Part shown: positions 32,688 to 41,264 of the stretch, piece by piece | Layout of the letters: each line of letters begins with the position of its first letter | Position numbering within the stretch: position 1 is the first letter of the stretch | Origin: Fictibacillus arsenicus | GTDB taxonomy: Bacteria; Bacillota; Bacilli; Bacillales; Fictibacillaceae | Length of the DNA: 64,000 nucleotides | Reading direction: 5' to 3' | NCBI RefSeq assembly: GCF_001642935.1 | Contig: NZ_CP016761.1 | Coordinates: forward strand, 1,302,001 to 1,366,000 | Translations under genes and position numbers: made by a program | The notes under the pieces: generated by a model | Told to the model about the DNA's origin: nothing | Database searches by the model: none | The model's input: only the letters and a program-made list of their open reading frames with translations

Positions 32688-32852
32688 ATGAGTAAAGCAA
32701 AAGCTAATAGCAAGAAAAAGACTGGAGTAGGTCAGGGAACTGGCAAAAAGGGCTGGAACCGCTGGAAATCAAGCAGCAAGAAAAAAGGACCAAAACCGTA
32801 TGTAAGCAAAGGTACGAAAAAGATAGATAAAGATCAGGAACAAAACGATTAA
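32688..32852 (+). CDS. Small basic protein (DUF3934-like)
   Basis: A 54-residue, very Lys/Gly-rich protein containing GTGKKGWNRWKSSSKKKGP, which I associate with DUF3934-type small proteins of Bacillus. GGAGTG lies six bases before ATG 32688. A nucleic-acid-binding role is suggested only by charge. It has its own terminator. Confidence 0.65.
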   Translation: MSKAKANSKKKTGVGQGTGKKGWNRWKSSSKKKGPKPYVSKGTKKIDKDQEQND

Positions 32853-32854
32853 TA

Positions 32855-32893
32855 GGAGCCAGCTCACCATAAAAGTGAGTTGGCTTTTTCATT
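32855..32893 (+). terminator. Rho-independent terminator
   Basis: AGCCAGCTCAC pairs with GTGAGTTGGCT, followed by TTTTTC. Confidence 0.85.
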
Positions 32894-32957
32894 TGGTATA
32901 TTTCCTCCCGAGCCACAATAAAATGAACTATCTCATGGTATTGGGGGAGGACGAGCA

Positions 32958-33359
32958 GTGTCTATAAACAAAACGGATTACACGATATCTGAAGACCTTG
33001 TCATTAAATACAACACGCTAAGTGCCAAGAAGAAAGAGCTCGAAAAGGAACTGGATGAACTGAAGAAAGTCTTTCATATTTATTTTGATAATCTCGTTGG
33101 TCCGAACGAAAAAGGAGAGGTTACGGTCAACAATTACAAATTGCAAAGACAAATTCGAAGGTCGGAAAAGTTTAATGATGAGAAGACGGTCCACCGGCTA
33201 ACCGAACTCAACATGACCGATCTGATTCATCATGTTCCAAAACCTGATGAAGAAAAAGTGAAGTCTGCCCTCACGCTTGGATTAATAAAAGAAGAAGACT
33301 TGGAAGGCTGTCTCATTAAAAGTGCGTCTCAAGCCATTGTTGTTAAAACACTTAAATAA
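32958..33359 (+). CDS. Hypothetical 133-aa protein
   Basis: A soluble protein with a coiled-coil-prone start (NTLSAKKKELEKELDELKKVF) followed by a compact alpha/beta part (EVTVNNYKLQRQIRRSEKF...). The GTG start follows GGGGGAGGACGAG. The outline recalls phage-type recombination or siphovirus helper proteins, but there is no phage context and I do not recognise it. Confidence 0.65.
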   Translation: MSINKTDYTISEDLVIKYNTLSAKKKELEKELDELKKVFHIYFDNLVGPNEKGEVTVNNYKLQRQIRRSEKFNDEKTVHRLTELNMTDLIHHVPKPDEEKVKSALTLGLIKEEDLEGCLIKSASQAIVVKTLK

Positions 33360-33360
33360 A

Positions 33361-33397
33361 AGAGGGGTGACTTGTATCAAAAAGTCACCCTATTTGT
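33361..33397 (+). terminator. Rho-independent terminator
   Basis: AGGGGTGACTT pairs with AAGTCACCCT; short T-run (ATTTGTT). It precedes galE by 20 bases, so some read-through into galE is possible. Confidence 0.6.
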
Positions 33398-33416
33398 TAT
33401 GGAGAGTGATAGCGAA

Positions 33417-34421
33417 ATGACAATTTTAGTAACTGGCGGAGCAGGGTACATCGGCAGTCACACGGTTCTATACCTGAAAGAAAAAGGTGAATCTGTTGTT
33501 GTGCTGGATAATCTATTAACTGGTCATCGGCAATCGGTTTTAAACGACGTTCCTTTTTATATGGGAAGCTTACATGACGAACAGCTGCTGAGCTACATTT
33601 GTCAAAATCACAACATAGAGGCTGTGATTCATTTTGCGGCTAATTCCCTTGTAGGTGAAAGCGTGAAAGATCCGCTATCCTATTATGAAAACAATATTGC
33701 TGGAACACTTTCCCTGCTGAAAGTAATGAACAAAAACAATGTAAAAAGAATCGTATTTTCTTCAACGGCGGCAGTTTACGGAGAACCAAAGAGCGTTCCG
33801 ATTCAAGAGGAAGACCCTGCAATCCCGACAAATCCTTATGGAGAAACCAAGCTTGCGATAGAGAAAATGCTCCATTGGGCGGATAAAGCACATGGCATAA
33901 AGTCCGTTGCACTCCGCTACTTTAATGCAGCTGGGGCGGACCCTGAAGGACGCATTGGGGAAGAGCACCTACCAGAAACGCACCTTATTCCGATTGTATT
34001 GCAAGCGGCATTAGGGCAAAGGGAGAACATAACGGTGTTTGGTGATGATTACCCTACGCCAGATGGCACATGTGTCCGGGATTATGTGCATGTGATGGAT
34101 CTGGCTGATGCTCATTATTGTGCCTTGCAAAAAATCAGAAACACGAAAGAGAGCGGCATTTACAATCTTGGGAACGGCAAAGGATTTTCTGTAAAAGAAG
34201 TAATTGAGGTTTGCCGTGAAGTTGCGCAATATGACATCAAGATAGAAACAGCACAAAGAAGAACGGGTGATCCAGCGGTATTGGTTGCCTCTTCACAAAA
34301 AGCACGGGATGAGCTGAAGTGGCATCCACGATATCCTGATTTGAAGACCATCGTCACCGATGCTTGGAACTGGCATAAAAACAAAGCAGAATCTTTTAGT
34401 GTAGTTCAACATTCTAAATAA
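33417..34421 (+). CDS. galE: UDP-glucose 4-epimerase
   Basis: Interconverts UDP-glucose and UDP-galactose for sugar nucleotide supply. A 334-residue extended SDR. The NAD motif is GGAGYIGSH (residues 7-15), the catalytic YxxxK is YGETK, with SSTAAVYGEP before it, and the RYFNAAGADPEGRIGE segment contacts substrate. GGAGAG lies ten bases before ATG 33417, the start that matches the family. No galK/galT nearby; a role in wall or capsule sugars is as likely as galactose use. Confidence 0.93.
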   Translation: MTILVTGGAGYIGSHTVLYLKEKGESVVVLDNLLTGHRQSVLNDVPFYMGSLHDEQLLSYICQNHNIEAVIHFAANSLVGESVKDPLSYYENNIAGTLSLLKVMNKNNVKRIVFSSTAAVYGEPKSVPIQEEDPAIPTNPYGETKLAIEKMLHWADKAHGIKSVALRYFNAAGADPEGRIGEEHLPETHLIPIVLQAALGQRENITVFGDDYPTPDGTCVRDYVHVMDLADAHYCALQKIRNTKESGIYNLGNGKGFSVKEVIEVCREVAQYDIKIETAQRRTGDPAVLVASSQKARDELKWHPRYPDLKTIVTDAWNWHKNKAESFSVVQHSK

Positions 34422-34426
34422 TTTCA

Positions 34427-34466
34427 AACAGCTCAAGTCATTTCTGCCACTTGAGCTGTTTTTTTT
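34427..34466 (+). terminator. Rho-independent terminator
   Basis: AAACAGCTCAAGT pairs with ACTTGAGCTGTTT, with a run of eight T. Confidence 0.88.
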
Positions 34467-34554
34467 AAGGTAGGATAGAAGTAGAATGGTTAATATGCAA
34501 TAATTGTAATTACATGGATAGTTTGGTATATAGATAGTTTTTTAATTAAAAGGG

Positions 34555-35277
34555 GTGCTGATCATCAAGTTTTATTTCGAAAACCATTTTCCATCAATGT
34601 TGATGGATATCTTGGCAATTATCGCGGTTGGGGTTCTTGCGTATCGCATCTATAAAAAGCAAGATGAGAAACCAAAGAAGTGGAAAACTTTTATTGTTAT
34701 AATCTTGGGTCTTTTTTCTTTTTCCTTCACTATACCGATATTTAATACGTTCATTAAAATCCCAATCCTGCCGCTTGGTGTTTGGATTTTGTATTTTATC
34801 TACAGGAACAAGGTGGAAAAGTGGGTGAGGTACAGACGTTTTGCTTGGTTAGGATTCTTCGCGAATTTCATTTTTCTTGCGGCCACATTTTTATCATATC
34901 CTTTTCAGAATGCCTTGTATCCAGAAAATAAACTCACTACATACATGGCAACTGTGAAAGAAGCGAAATTAGTAAACATTCATCCTTCTGCAAAAAATCA
35001 ACAACTCAACAAAAATAGTCTTGAAAAACAGATAAATACAATGAAAAAAGATTCTATACCAAGTGAGGAATGGTATTACAATACAGTCGTAAATGTCGAA
35101 CCGGAGGACCGTAAAGAACGATTCCCTTATCAGCTTACTGGCACAGAGACTAAATGGGGAAGCGGGACTAGTGCGGTTATATATGTAGAAGAAGACGGGA
35201 AAGGTTTATTAGTTTGGACACCAGCTAAACAATTATACTACCGAACAGATTCCTCCATATTAGTAGGGGGGAAATAA
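34555..35277 (+). CDS. Membrane protein with C-terminal soluble domain
   Basis: A 240-residue protein with about four helices in residues 10-125 (MLMDILAIIAVGVLAYRIY; FIVIILGLFSFSFTIPIF; LPLGVWILYFIY; FAWLGFFANFIFLAATFL) and a soluble tail. The start is uncertain: AAAAGGGG at 34548-34555 abuts GTG 34555. The next gene starts two bases after its stop and also encodes a membrane-anchored protein, so they form an operon. Not recognised. Confidence 0.65.
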   Translation: MLIIKFYFENHFPSMLMDILAIIAVGVLAYRIYKKQDEKPKKWKTFIVIILGLFSFSFTIPIFNTFIKIPILPLGVWILYFIYRNKVEKWVRYRRFAWLGFFANFIFLAATFLSYPFQNALYPENKLTTYMATVKEAKLVNIHPSAKNQQLNKNSLEKQINTMKKDSIPSEEWYYNTVVNVEPEDRKERFPYQLTGTETKWGSGTSAVIYVEEDGKGLLVWTPAKQLYYRTDSSILVGGK

Positions 35278-35279
35278 AG

Positions 35280-36020
35280 ATGACGAAAACAACAAAATTA
35301 ACGATAAGCATGGGTGTATTGATTATTTTAGGGGTCATCATTTATTGGTATTTTCCAAGAACTCCAGTTACTTTTCCTTCAGATAAGGAATTGATAGTAA
35401 ATATAAACCATACGCAATCAACTGTGAGAGTCAAAGAAATACTAGATAAAATAAAAATGGATGAGGAACACTTTTTCGTTCCATTCACCTCAACAACAGG
35501 TGATTATGGAACAAGTTATTGGGAATGGCAGAATACAAAATGGAAAGTACTTAACATCGATAATTCAGGAGAACCGAAAGTATGGAAGATTGATAGTAAT
35601 GATCCTTCTACATTTCGGTTAGTTTGGAATCTTCATGAAGACGATAAGGTAGACCATATAAAGTTTTTCCTATATAGAGAAAGAAATTTTCATGTAACGA
35701 ACGGAGTAGAATACTATTATCCAAAACTGCAGATGGAAAAGAGAATAGAGACTGCTTCGGCTTCATATGGCTCTATGAAACTTCCAAGTGATTGGTTATC
35801 TGTCATCGATTCTCTAATTAAGATGGATTCAGCTGCAACACCAAATTTATTTGGAGATTTTGACATGAACCGTTATATGTATTTTGCTTGGAAGCCCTAT
35901 GAACAATCGGGGATTGAAGCGAGGTTAGAGGGGACTAGCAATGGATTTTCTTTTATGAATGATGATATTGAATTGGATTTTGTAAGGATAATGAATGATT
36001 CAGATATCGAATCTCAATAA
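35280..36020 (+). CDS. Membrane-anchored extracytoplasmic protein
   Basis: A 246-residue protein: one N-terminal anchor (LTISMGVLIILGVIIYWYF), then about 215 residues outside the membrane, rich in aromatic beta strands (YWEWQNTKWKVLNID, YMYFAWKPYEQSGIEAR). GGGGGG precedes the ATG. It is coupled to the preceding membrane gene. Family not recognised; an accessory envelope pair is suggested. Confidence 0.7.
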   Translation: MTKTTKLTISMGVLIILGVIIYWYFPRTPVTFPSDKELIVNINHTQSTVRVKEILDKIKMDEEHFFVPFTSTTGDYGTSYWEWQNTKWKVLNIDNSGEPKVWKIDSNDPSTFRLVWNLHEDDKVDHIKFFLYRERNFHVTNGVEYYYPKLQMEKRIETASASYGSMKLPSDWLSVIDSLIKMDSAATPNLFGDFDMNRYMYFAWKPYEQSGIEARLEGTSNGFSFMNDDIELDFVRIMNDSDIESQ

Positions 36021-36023
36021 TCC

Positions 36024-36070
36024 AAAAAAACAGTGCATCTCCCAAATAAGGGAACATGCACTGTTTTTCT
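36024..36070. terminator. Bidirectional terminator
   Basis: AAAACAGTGCAT (with inner TCCC/GGGA) pairs with ATGCACTGTTTTT between two convergent transcription units. The minus-strand side serves cphA. Confidence 0.85.
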
Positions 36071-36082
36071 TTTTCTACTTTA

Positions 36083-38713
36083 TTATTCTGCTTTCTGTAA
36101 GACGGAAACAGATTCAGAGGCTCTGATTCTCTGTAAAATGCCTTGAATGGATGGATACTCGTCGTACAAGAATACGAGTGTATCACCAGGTTGTGATCGC
36201 TCCCATGCCTGTAGCATCGCTTCAGGTTCTTTCGGATACACATGAACAGCCGTTTTTTTTTTTGATTCCTTTACACCGGTGTAGAGAAGATGAACCGTTT
36301 CGCCAGGTGTGCGTCCTCTTAGATTCACATCTTCTTTAATGATAAAAATATCCGAATGGGTACCAAAGATGCGGCCCATCTCTTGAATGTTATGGTCCTG
36401 TCTATCTCCGGCTGCCGATCCAACCGTAATCACACGACCGCCATTTCTCAGCTGATCCACGGTTTCGAACAAAGCTTTAAGACCTGCTGGGTTGTGAGCG
36501 TAATCTACTACAATTGTCCGGCCGTGGATGTTATCCACGTTAAAGCGTCCGCGGTTTTGGTTCTCTGTCGGAAGGAACGTAATCACTTTGCTGCGCAGTT
36601 CAGATAACGGACGTCCTAATGAATGGGCAGCAGCGAGTGCACCCAGTACGTTCGCAACATTATGTCGGGCTGCACCATTGATCGTTAACGGAATATGAGA
36701 AACAGGCAGGAATCTTTCTGCCTTTCCGTTCTCACTGAACATCACCCAGTCATTTTCGAGGTACCATACTTTTGCGCCGCTCTTTAGTCCCTTCTGGATC
36801 TCCGGATTCATGACGGATAGCGAGAAGAATACGACTTCACCGTTCGTGTGCTGTGCCATATCCACACAACGTGGATCATCGGCATTCAATACACATGTGC
36901 CTTCAGGCAGTACTACTTCAGCCACCGTTTGTTTTAATCTTTTCAGATCATCTAATGTTTCGACGCCATTTAAGCCAAGATGATCTTCACTCACGTTTGT
37001 TACGATGCCAACATCACAATAACGGAAAGCAAGACCTTCACGAAGCATGCCTCCCCGTGCTGTTTCAAGTACAGCAACATCAACGGCTGGGTGAGACAAT
37101 ACTTTGCGGGCACTTCTTGGTCCGCTGCAGTCGCCGGAATCCAGCTGCTGATCGCCGACCCATACTCCATCAGAACATGTAAAACCGACCGTTACATTTT
37201 CTTTTTGTAAAAGGTGCGCGACTAATCGGGAAGTCGTCGTTTTACCGTTCGTTCCTGTTACAGCCACCACGGGAATAGCGGCTTCTTCACGGGATGAGAA
37301 CAAGTAATCAACAATCGCCCCGCCGGCATCACGTTTTTTTCCTTTTGAAGGGTAGAGGTGCATGCGGATTCCTGGAGCTGCGTTCACTTCTAAAATGGCA
37401 GCTTCCCCCTCTTCAAAAGGAACAGTTATATCTGTTGAAAGGATATCGATGCCTGCAATATCAAGACCGACAGCAACTGCAGCTTCAATGGCCATTTTAC
37501 GATAAGAAGGGTGAACTTCATCTGTAACATCAATTGCAGATCCGCCCGTTGAAAGATTTGCGTTTCCAAGCACTTCTAAGGCTTGTCCTTTTTTCAAAAC
37601 GGATTGCAGGGAGTAGCCGCTCTTTTCTAAATGTACGACAGTGCGCTCATCCAGCGGAATCTTGCTCATCGCTTTTTCATGTCCGTCGCCACGCAATGGA
37701 TTCAAGTTTTCTTCATCAATTAATTCACCAACTGTTTTGTAGCCGTCTCCCGTTACGATAGGCGGAAGTCGCAGGCTCACAGCAACCAGTTCTCCGTTCA
37801 CTACAAAAAAGCGATAGTCGTTGCCAGCATAATAACGTTCGAGAATGTACTGCGTTCCGTCACTGTACACAACACGAAAAGCTGCTAACAGATCTTCATC
37901 ATTCTGTATGTCGGTCACGATATTTTGACCTTGTCGCCCGTTAAGCGGTTTGATCACAAGGGGATAACCGATTTTCTCAGCTGCCTGAAGAAGTTCATAT
38001 TCATTGGACACAACATCGCCCGATGGAACAGGAAGACCCGCACCTTTTAACAGTGTCTTCGTCATATCTTTATCACATGAATTTTCTACGGCCAGATAAG
38101 AGGTCTGGCTAGAAATCGTCGCTTGCACGGATTTTTGTTTTTTTCCGGTTCCAAGTCTTAAGTAGCTGTTTGTTCCGATTCTTTCCACTGGGATCTTGCG
38201 ACTTCGAGCAGCATGGTAGATCGCTTCTGTACTCGGACCTAATTTATGCAGATGATAAAGGTCTGAAGTATGCTGTATATATGAATCAGCGCTGATCTCA
38301 TCTCCTTCAAGAATAGCCGTTACGATTTCGATCGCTGCTTCAAACGCGTAATAGCCAGACTTTGGCTCTGCATAATCATACGTAACAAAGTAGATTCCTT
38401 TTCGCTCACTAGTTATCGTCTTGCCGCGTTTGACTTTTATACCTGCAAGATGCTGGATTTCTAACGCAATATGTTCTAATATATGCCCCATCCACGTTCC
38501 TTCATGAAGACGTTCCACAAATCCGCCGGCATATCCTCTCGAACACGTGTGAGTATGAAGGGATGGGATGACTTTTAATAATTTTTCTGTAAAACCCGGT
38601 AACAGGTTTGAAGGTTTTTCCTCGAATTCTTCTATATCAAGCTCAATCCAGATAGTTGGTTTGAAGCTGTAAAGATTAGGTCCCGTTAAATAATTCACGC
38701 GATTGATTTTCAT
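36083..38713 (-). CDS. cphA: Cyanophycin synthetase
   Basis: Makes multi-L-arginyl-poly-L-aspartate, a nitrogen and carbon store, using ATP, Asp and Arg. At 876 residues it has the standard CphA size. Domains in order: N-terminal domain (1-160), ATP-grasp (about 220-470, with VIKPLNGRQGQNI and LEVNAAPGIRMHLYP), and Mur-ligase-like part (about 485-870) with P-loop GTNGKTTT, GDCSGPRSA, YAHNPAG and a late DRQDHNIQ motif. It follows cphB by 16 bases on the same strand, so cphB-cphA form one operon. Confidence 0.96.
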   Translation of the reverse strand: MKINRVNYLTGPNLYSFKPTIWIELDIEEFEEKPSNLLPGFTEKLLKVIPSLHTHTCSRGYAGGFVERLHEGTWMGHILEHIALEIQHLAGIKVKRGKTITSERKGIYFVTYDYAEPKSGYYAFEAAIEIVTAILEGDEISADSYIQHTSDLYHLHKLGPSTEAIYHAARSRKIPVERIGTNSYLRLGTGKKQKSVQATISSQTSYLAVENSCDKDMTKTLLKGAGLPVPSGDVVSNEYELLQAAEKIGYPLVIKPLNGRQGQNIVTDIQNDEDLLAAFRVVYSDGTQYILERYYAGNDYRFFVVNGELVAVSLRLPPIVTGDGYKTVGELIDEENLNPLRGDGHEKAMSKIPLDERTVVHLEKSGYSLQSVLKKGQALEVLGNANLSTGGSAIDVTDEVHPSYRKMAIEAAVAVGLDIAGIDILSTDITVPFEEGEAAILEVNAAPGIRMHLYPSKGKKRDAGGAIVDYLFSSREEAAIPVVAVTGTNGKTTTSRLVAHLLQKENVTVGFTCSDGVWVGDQQLDSGDCSGPRSARKVLSHPAVDVAVLETARGGMLREGLAFRYCDVGIVTNVSEDHLGLNGVETLDDLKRLKQTVAEVVLPEGTCVLNADDPRCVDMAQHTNGEVVFFSLSVMNPEIQKGLKSGAKVWYLENDWVMFSENGKAERFLPVSHIPLTINGAARHNVANVLGALAAAHSLGRPLSELRSKVITFLPTENQNRGRFNVDNIHGRTIVVDYAHNPAGLKALFETVDQLRNGGRVITVGSAAGDRQDHNIQEMGRIFGTHSDIFIIKEDVNLRGRTPGETVHLLYTGVKESKKKTAVHVYPKEPEAMLQAWERSQPGDTLVFLYDEYPSIQGILQRIRASESVSVLQKAE

Positions 38714-38729
38714 TTATTACGCTCGCTCC

Positions 38730-39524
38730 TTAAGAGATGATTAATTCTCGTTTGTGTAAATTGAAAACCGCGCCCGCACCCAATGTATGGAAGCGGATAT
38801 CGGAAATCGTCATGTTTCCTTTGTTCTCAGCAACGTCTACATAGGTTGATGTTTTGCCGTCGAAGATGCTGACGTTGTATTCGCCGATTACTTCGAACTG
38901 TACGCCGTCGTTATGTACCCAGATTGCAGTGTTTTCATCGATTCCGATGCCAATGATCTGAGGATTTAACGCGATGGCGCGCATCAGCCTGCTGAAACGG
39001 TCGCGCTGGGAAAAATGTTGATCAATGATAACGTCTTCTAAAAATCCGAAGCCTGAGCCCATTTCTAGAACAGAAACGTCCTCTTTTTCAAAAAGCTTAG
39101 ACGATATAATCATTAATCTGCTCATAACAGCAGCACCGGCACTCGTTCCGCCGATGGTTAAATTGTCTTTCCATTCCTGAAAAAGGTGTTTGTAAAAAGT
39201 GGTGCCGCCAAGAATACTTGTCAGTCTCAGCTGATCTCCGCCTGTCATGAACAAACCCGACAGAGTTGAGAGCTGCTCGGGCAATTCAGGATCCTCCGCT
39301 TTTTCACGGGAATCTAAATGGAAAAGCAGTGGCTTTGTGCCATGTAATGTGTGAAACAGTTCATGATATTCGCTGCCTACTTCTTCCGGAAAGCCGGATG
39401 CTGTTGTCAGAATTCCGATTGGACCTGGACGGTTCTTACATAATGCAGCGAACCTGGAAAGGATCATTTTCTTATCGCTTTTGTCTTCATTGCCACCAAT
39501 GATCAACAGATCACCTTTTGCCAT
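38730..39524 (-). CDS. cphB: Cyanophycinase
   Basis: A cytosolic serine exopeptidase of family S51 that releases beta-Asp-Arg dipeptides from cyanophycin. 264 residues. The nucleophile motif is GGTSAGAAVMS; also visible are MTGGDQLRLTS and DQHFSQRDRFSRLM, which hold other conserved sites. It precedes cphA and shares its transcript. The isoaspartyl dipeptidase that would finish degradation is not in this window. Confidence 0.95.
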   Translation of the reverse strand: MAKGDLLIIGGNEDKSDKKMILSRFAALCKNRPGPIGILTTASGFPEEVGSEYHELFHTLHGTKPLLFHLDSREKAEDPELPEQLSTLSGLFMTGGDQLRLTSILGGTTFYKHLFQEWKDNLTIGGTSAGAAVMSRLMIISSKLFEKEDVSVLEMGSGFGFLEDVIIDQHFSQRDRFSRLMRAIALNPQIIGIGIDENTAIWVHNDGVQFEVIGEYNVSIFDGKTSTYVDVAENKGNMTISDIRFHTLGAGAVFNLHKRELIIS

Positions 39525-39795
39525 CTTTCATCAGCCTCTTTGATAAATGTAGTAGTTGGTATTATAGGTCGAAATTAGCAAGGAATTTCGCCCTGTTATG
39601 TATACCACTATTCGTCATCGTTCAAACCAAAACGAGGAAAATATTTACTGAATATTTAAATTGTTAGAATTTTTGTAAAAATAGCTAGATTCCTGTCAAA
39701 AGACTTAGTATAATTTACCTACTGGAAGTTTTTTGCTTTCAAAATAATGAAAAGGAGAGAAGGTAAAACAAAAGAGAAAATAGGAGGATGTATAG

Positions 39796-40290
39796 ATGGA
39801 AAAAACAATGCTTCTAGGTTCCTACGAAATTAACACAAGCACAATGGCACTTTTACCGTTTTACAATGAGTTCGGAGTAGTGCATACCGAAATATTGGAA
39901 TCGGAAAAAAATGAAAGAGTCGCACTCAGTCCTATCAAAATTATCAATGAAAGCTGCTTGTTCTTCGGCTCCAGTTATGAAGGCAGGCGAGAAGCTGTCC
40001 GCCGCTCAATGGGCTATGTGAGTTTATCCCCAATCATGATCAACCTCGAATTAGGCATTTTCTTTTTTCCCGTAGAATCACCTAAAAACGAAACATGCAT
40101 CTGGTTATCACAGTCACACGTGCAGCGAATCGAAGCCGTTGACTCCGATACATGCAGTGTCCACTTTAAGAACACCGCAAACCTGATCTTACCCCAATCG
40201 AAGCATGCATTAGAGGCGAAACTGTTCCGTACCGCGCAATACCGATATATATTAAGTGAACGAGTGAGTGAAAGAAATATGAGATATTAA
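39796..40290 (+). CDS. comK: Competence transcription factor ComK
   Basis: Master activator of DNA-uptake genes. The family core is clear: SYEINTSTMALLP at residues 9-21, then SPIKIINESCLFFGSSYEGRREA (about 47-69) and SLSPIMINLELGIFFFPVESP. At 164 residues it is shorter than the 192-residue B. subtilis ComK: the frame stops soon after FRTAQYRYIL. The missing tail is the region linked in B. subtilis to transcription activation. AGGAGG precedes the ATG. I saw no convincing paired AAAA-N5-TTTT boxes upstream; a TATAAT lies at 39709-39714. The gap 39525-39795 holds nothing else clear. Confidence 0.88.
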   Translation: MEKTMLLGSYEINTSTMALLPFYNEFGVVHTEILESEKNERVALSPIKIINESCLFFGSSYEGRREAVRRSMGYVSLSPIMINLELGIFFFPVESPKNETCIWLSQSHVQRIEAVDSDTCSVHFKNTANLILPQSKHALEAKLFRTAQYRYILSERVSERNMRY

Positions 40291-40334
40291 AAAATAGCGC
40301 CTGATGCGAATGAAATCGCACGGGCGTTATTTTA
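40291..40334 (+). terminator. Rho-independent terminator
   Basis: AATAGCGCC pairs with GGGCGTTATT (one G-T), then TTT. Confidence 0.7.
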
Positions 40335-40385
40335 TGGAACTTTCTTCCTTTTGGGACGTAAGTATTAAAAAAGGGAGGGAATTGT

Positions 40386-40706
40386 ATGAGAAATATAATG
40401 ATTTCTGTTATCACAGTAATCATCATGATAGGGGTCAATTTTGGACTAGCGAGGGTTTTTGGCTGGAATTTTATTGATTTTTCCTTGTTTGTCGGCTTAG
40501 CATGCACCTTCATCATACGATATTTTACTTCGACCGGCGGTTTAACTTCCAACATGGTTCGTGTACAAACTCAGGCTATAACTGGCATTAAAGTAGAAGA
40601 AGAGAAACAGACATTTAAACCGACTTATGCTTATTACACAGCTCTTGTTTATACAGCAGTCTCGTTTATCGGCATTATTATTTATTATCGGGAATATTTT
40701 TTATAA
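40386..40706 (+). CDS. Membrane protein, three predicted helices
   Basis: A 106-residue protein with about three helices (IMISVITVIIMIGVNFGLAR; FSLFVGLACTFIIRYF; YYTALVYTAVSFIGIIIYY). GGGAGGG precedes ATG 40386. It lies upstream of a lipoprotein gene in the same direction. Not recognised. Confidence 0.7.
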   Translation: MRNIMISVITVIIMIGVNFGLARVFGWNFIDFSLFVGLACTFIIRYFTSTGGLTSNMVRVQTQAITGIKVEEEKQTFKPTYAYYTALVYTAVSFIGIIIYYREYFL

Positions 40707-40759
40707 GGTGTTAGGTAACCTTGACTCTTCATTTTTCGTCTGATAGTAGAGGTGAGGAA

Positions 40760-41143
40760 ATGAGAAAAAATTATTTCAGCTTGATCCTTTTATTGTTAGT
40801 AATCTTGTCAGCATGTAAAGAAAAAGTTAATGTACAGATTTCAGGGATGCCAGATGCTGAAGAGGTACTAACTCTTGATCCGAATTCTAATATTTTTTTG
40901 TGGGATGGCCGTGTTTATAAAACAAATATAGAGTGGGTGGAGGAACTAAAGCTGACAAAACATAAAGAGCTTGGTGTAATTACATCTGTCTCTACACACC
41001 GTGAAAACTATAACTATAAAAACGGCATGGCAAATAAACTGCCGATTGGTGCGAAAATCTTTTCAGCTAAAGAAAGAGACGACATTTTGCTTGCAGAATA
41101 CGAAGGAAAGTTAATGAAATATTTGGGGGTAAGTGAAGGGTAA
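40760..41143 (+). CDS. Lipoprotein
   Basis: A 127-residue lipoprotein. Signal peptide with lipobox VILSAC, then a soluble domain containing LDPNSNIFLWDGRVYKTN and GAKIFSAKERDDILLAEY, a pattern seen in small Bacillus lipoproteins of unknown function. ATG 40760 follows GAGGTGAGG. Confidence 0.78.
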   Translation: MRKNYFSLILLLLVILSACKEKVNVQISGMPDAEEVLTLDPNSNIFLWDGRVYKTNIEWVEELKLTKHKELGVITSVSTHRENYNYKNGMANKLPIGAKIFSAKERDDILLAEYEGKLMKYLGVSEG

Positions 41144-41181
41144 CACGCTTCGTTGACAAGATGATTGTAGTACCTGGAGCA

Positions 41182-41225
41182 GATATCAACAACTTCGAAT
41201 TGCAACAAAGTATACGAAAGCAACC
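41182..41225 (-). repeat. Remnant end of the dispersed element found at 51478
   Basis: The sequence matches the reverse complement of the left end of the 51478-51765 element over about 43 bases, with shared blocks GCAACAAAGT and TACGAAA(a/g)CAACC. The rest of the element is missing. See findings. Confidence 0.6.
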
Positions 41226-41227
41226 AA

Positions 41228-41258
41228 AAAAAGAAACCTTCCAAACTGGAAGGTTTCA
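41228..41258 (-). terminator. Rho-independent terminator
   Basis: GAAACCTTCCA pairs with TGGAAGGTTTC; the minus strand continues with seven T. Confidence 0.85.
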
Positions 41259-41264
41259 TCATTG

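Noticed and set aside
36853-37182. Open frames antisense to cphA.
   Set aside because: No start sites and unlikely composition; shadows of a conserved gene.
39600-39720. ComK-box (AAAA-N5-TTTT pairs) for comK autoregulation.
   Set aside because: The region is AT-rich and gives only partial matches; cannot be told from background.
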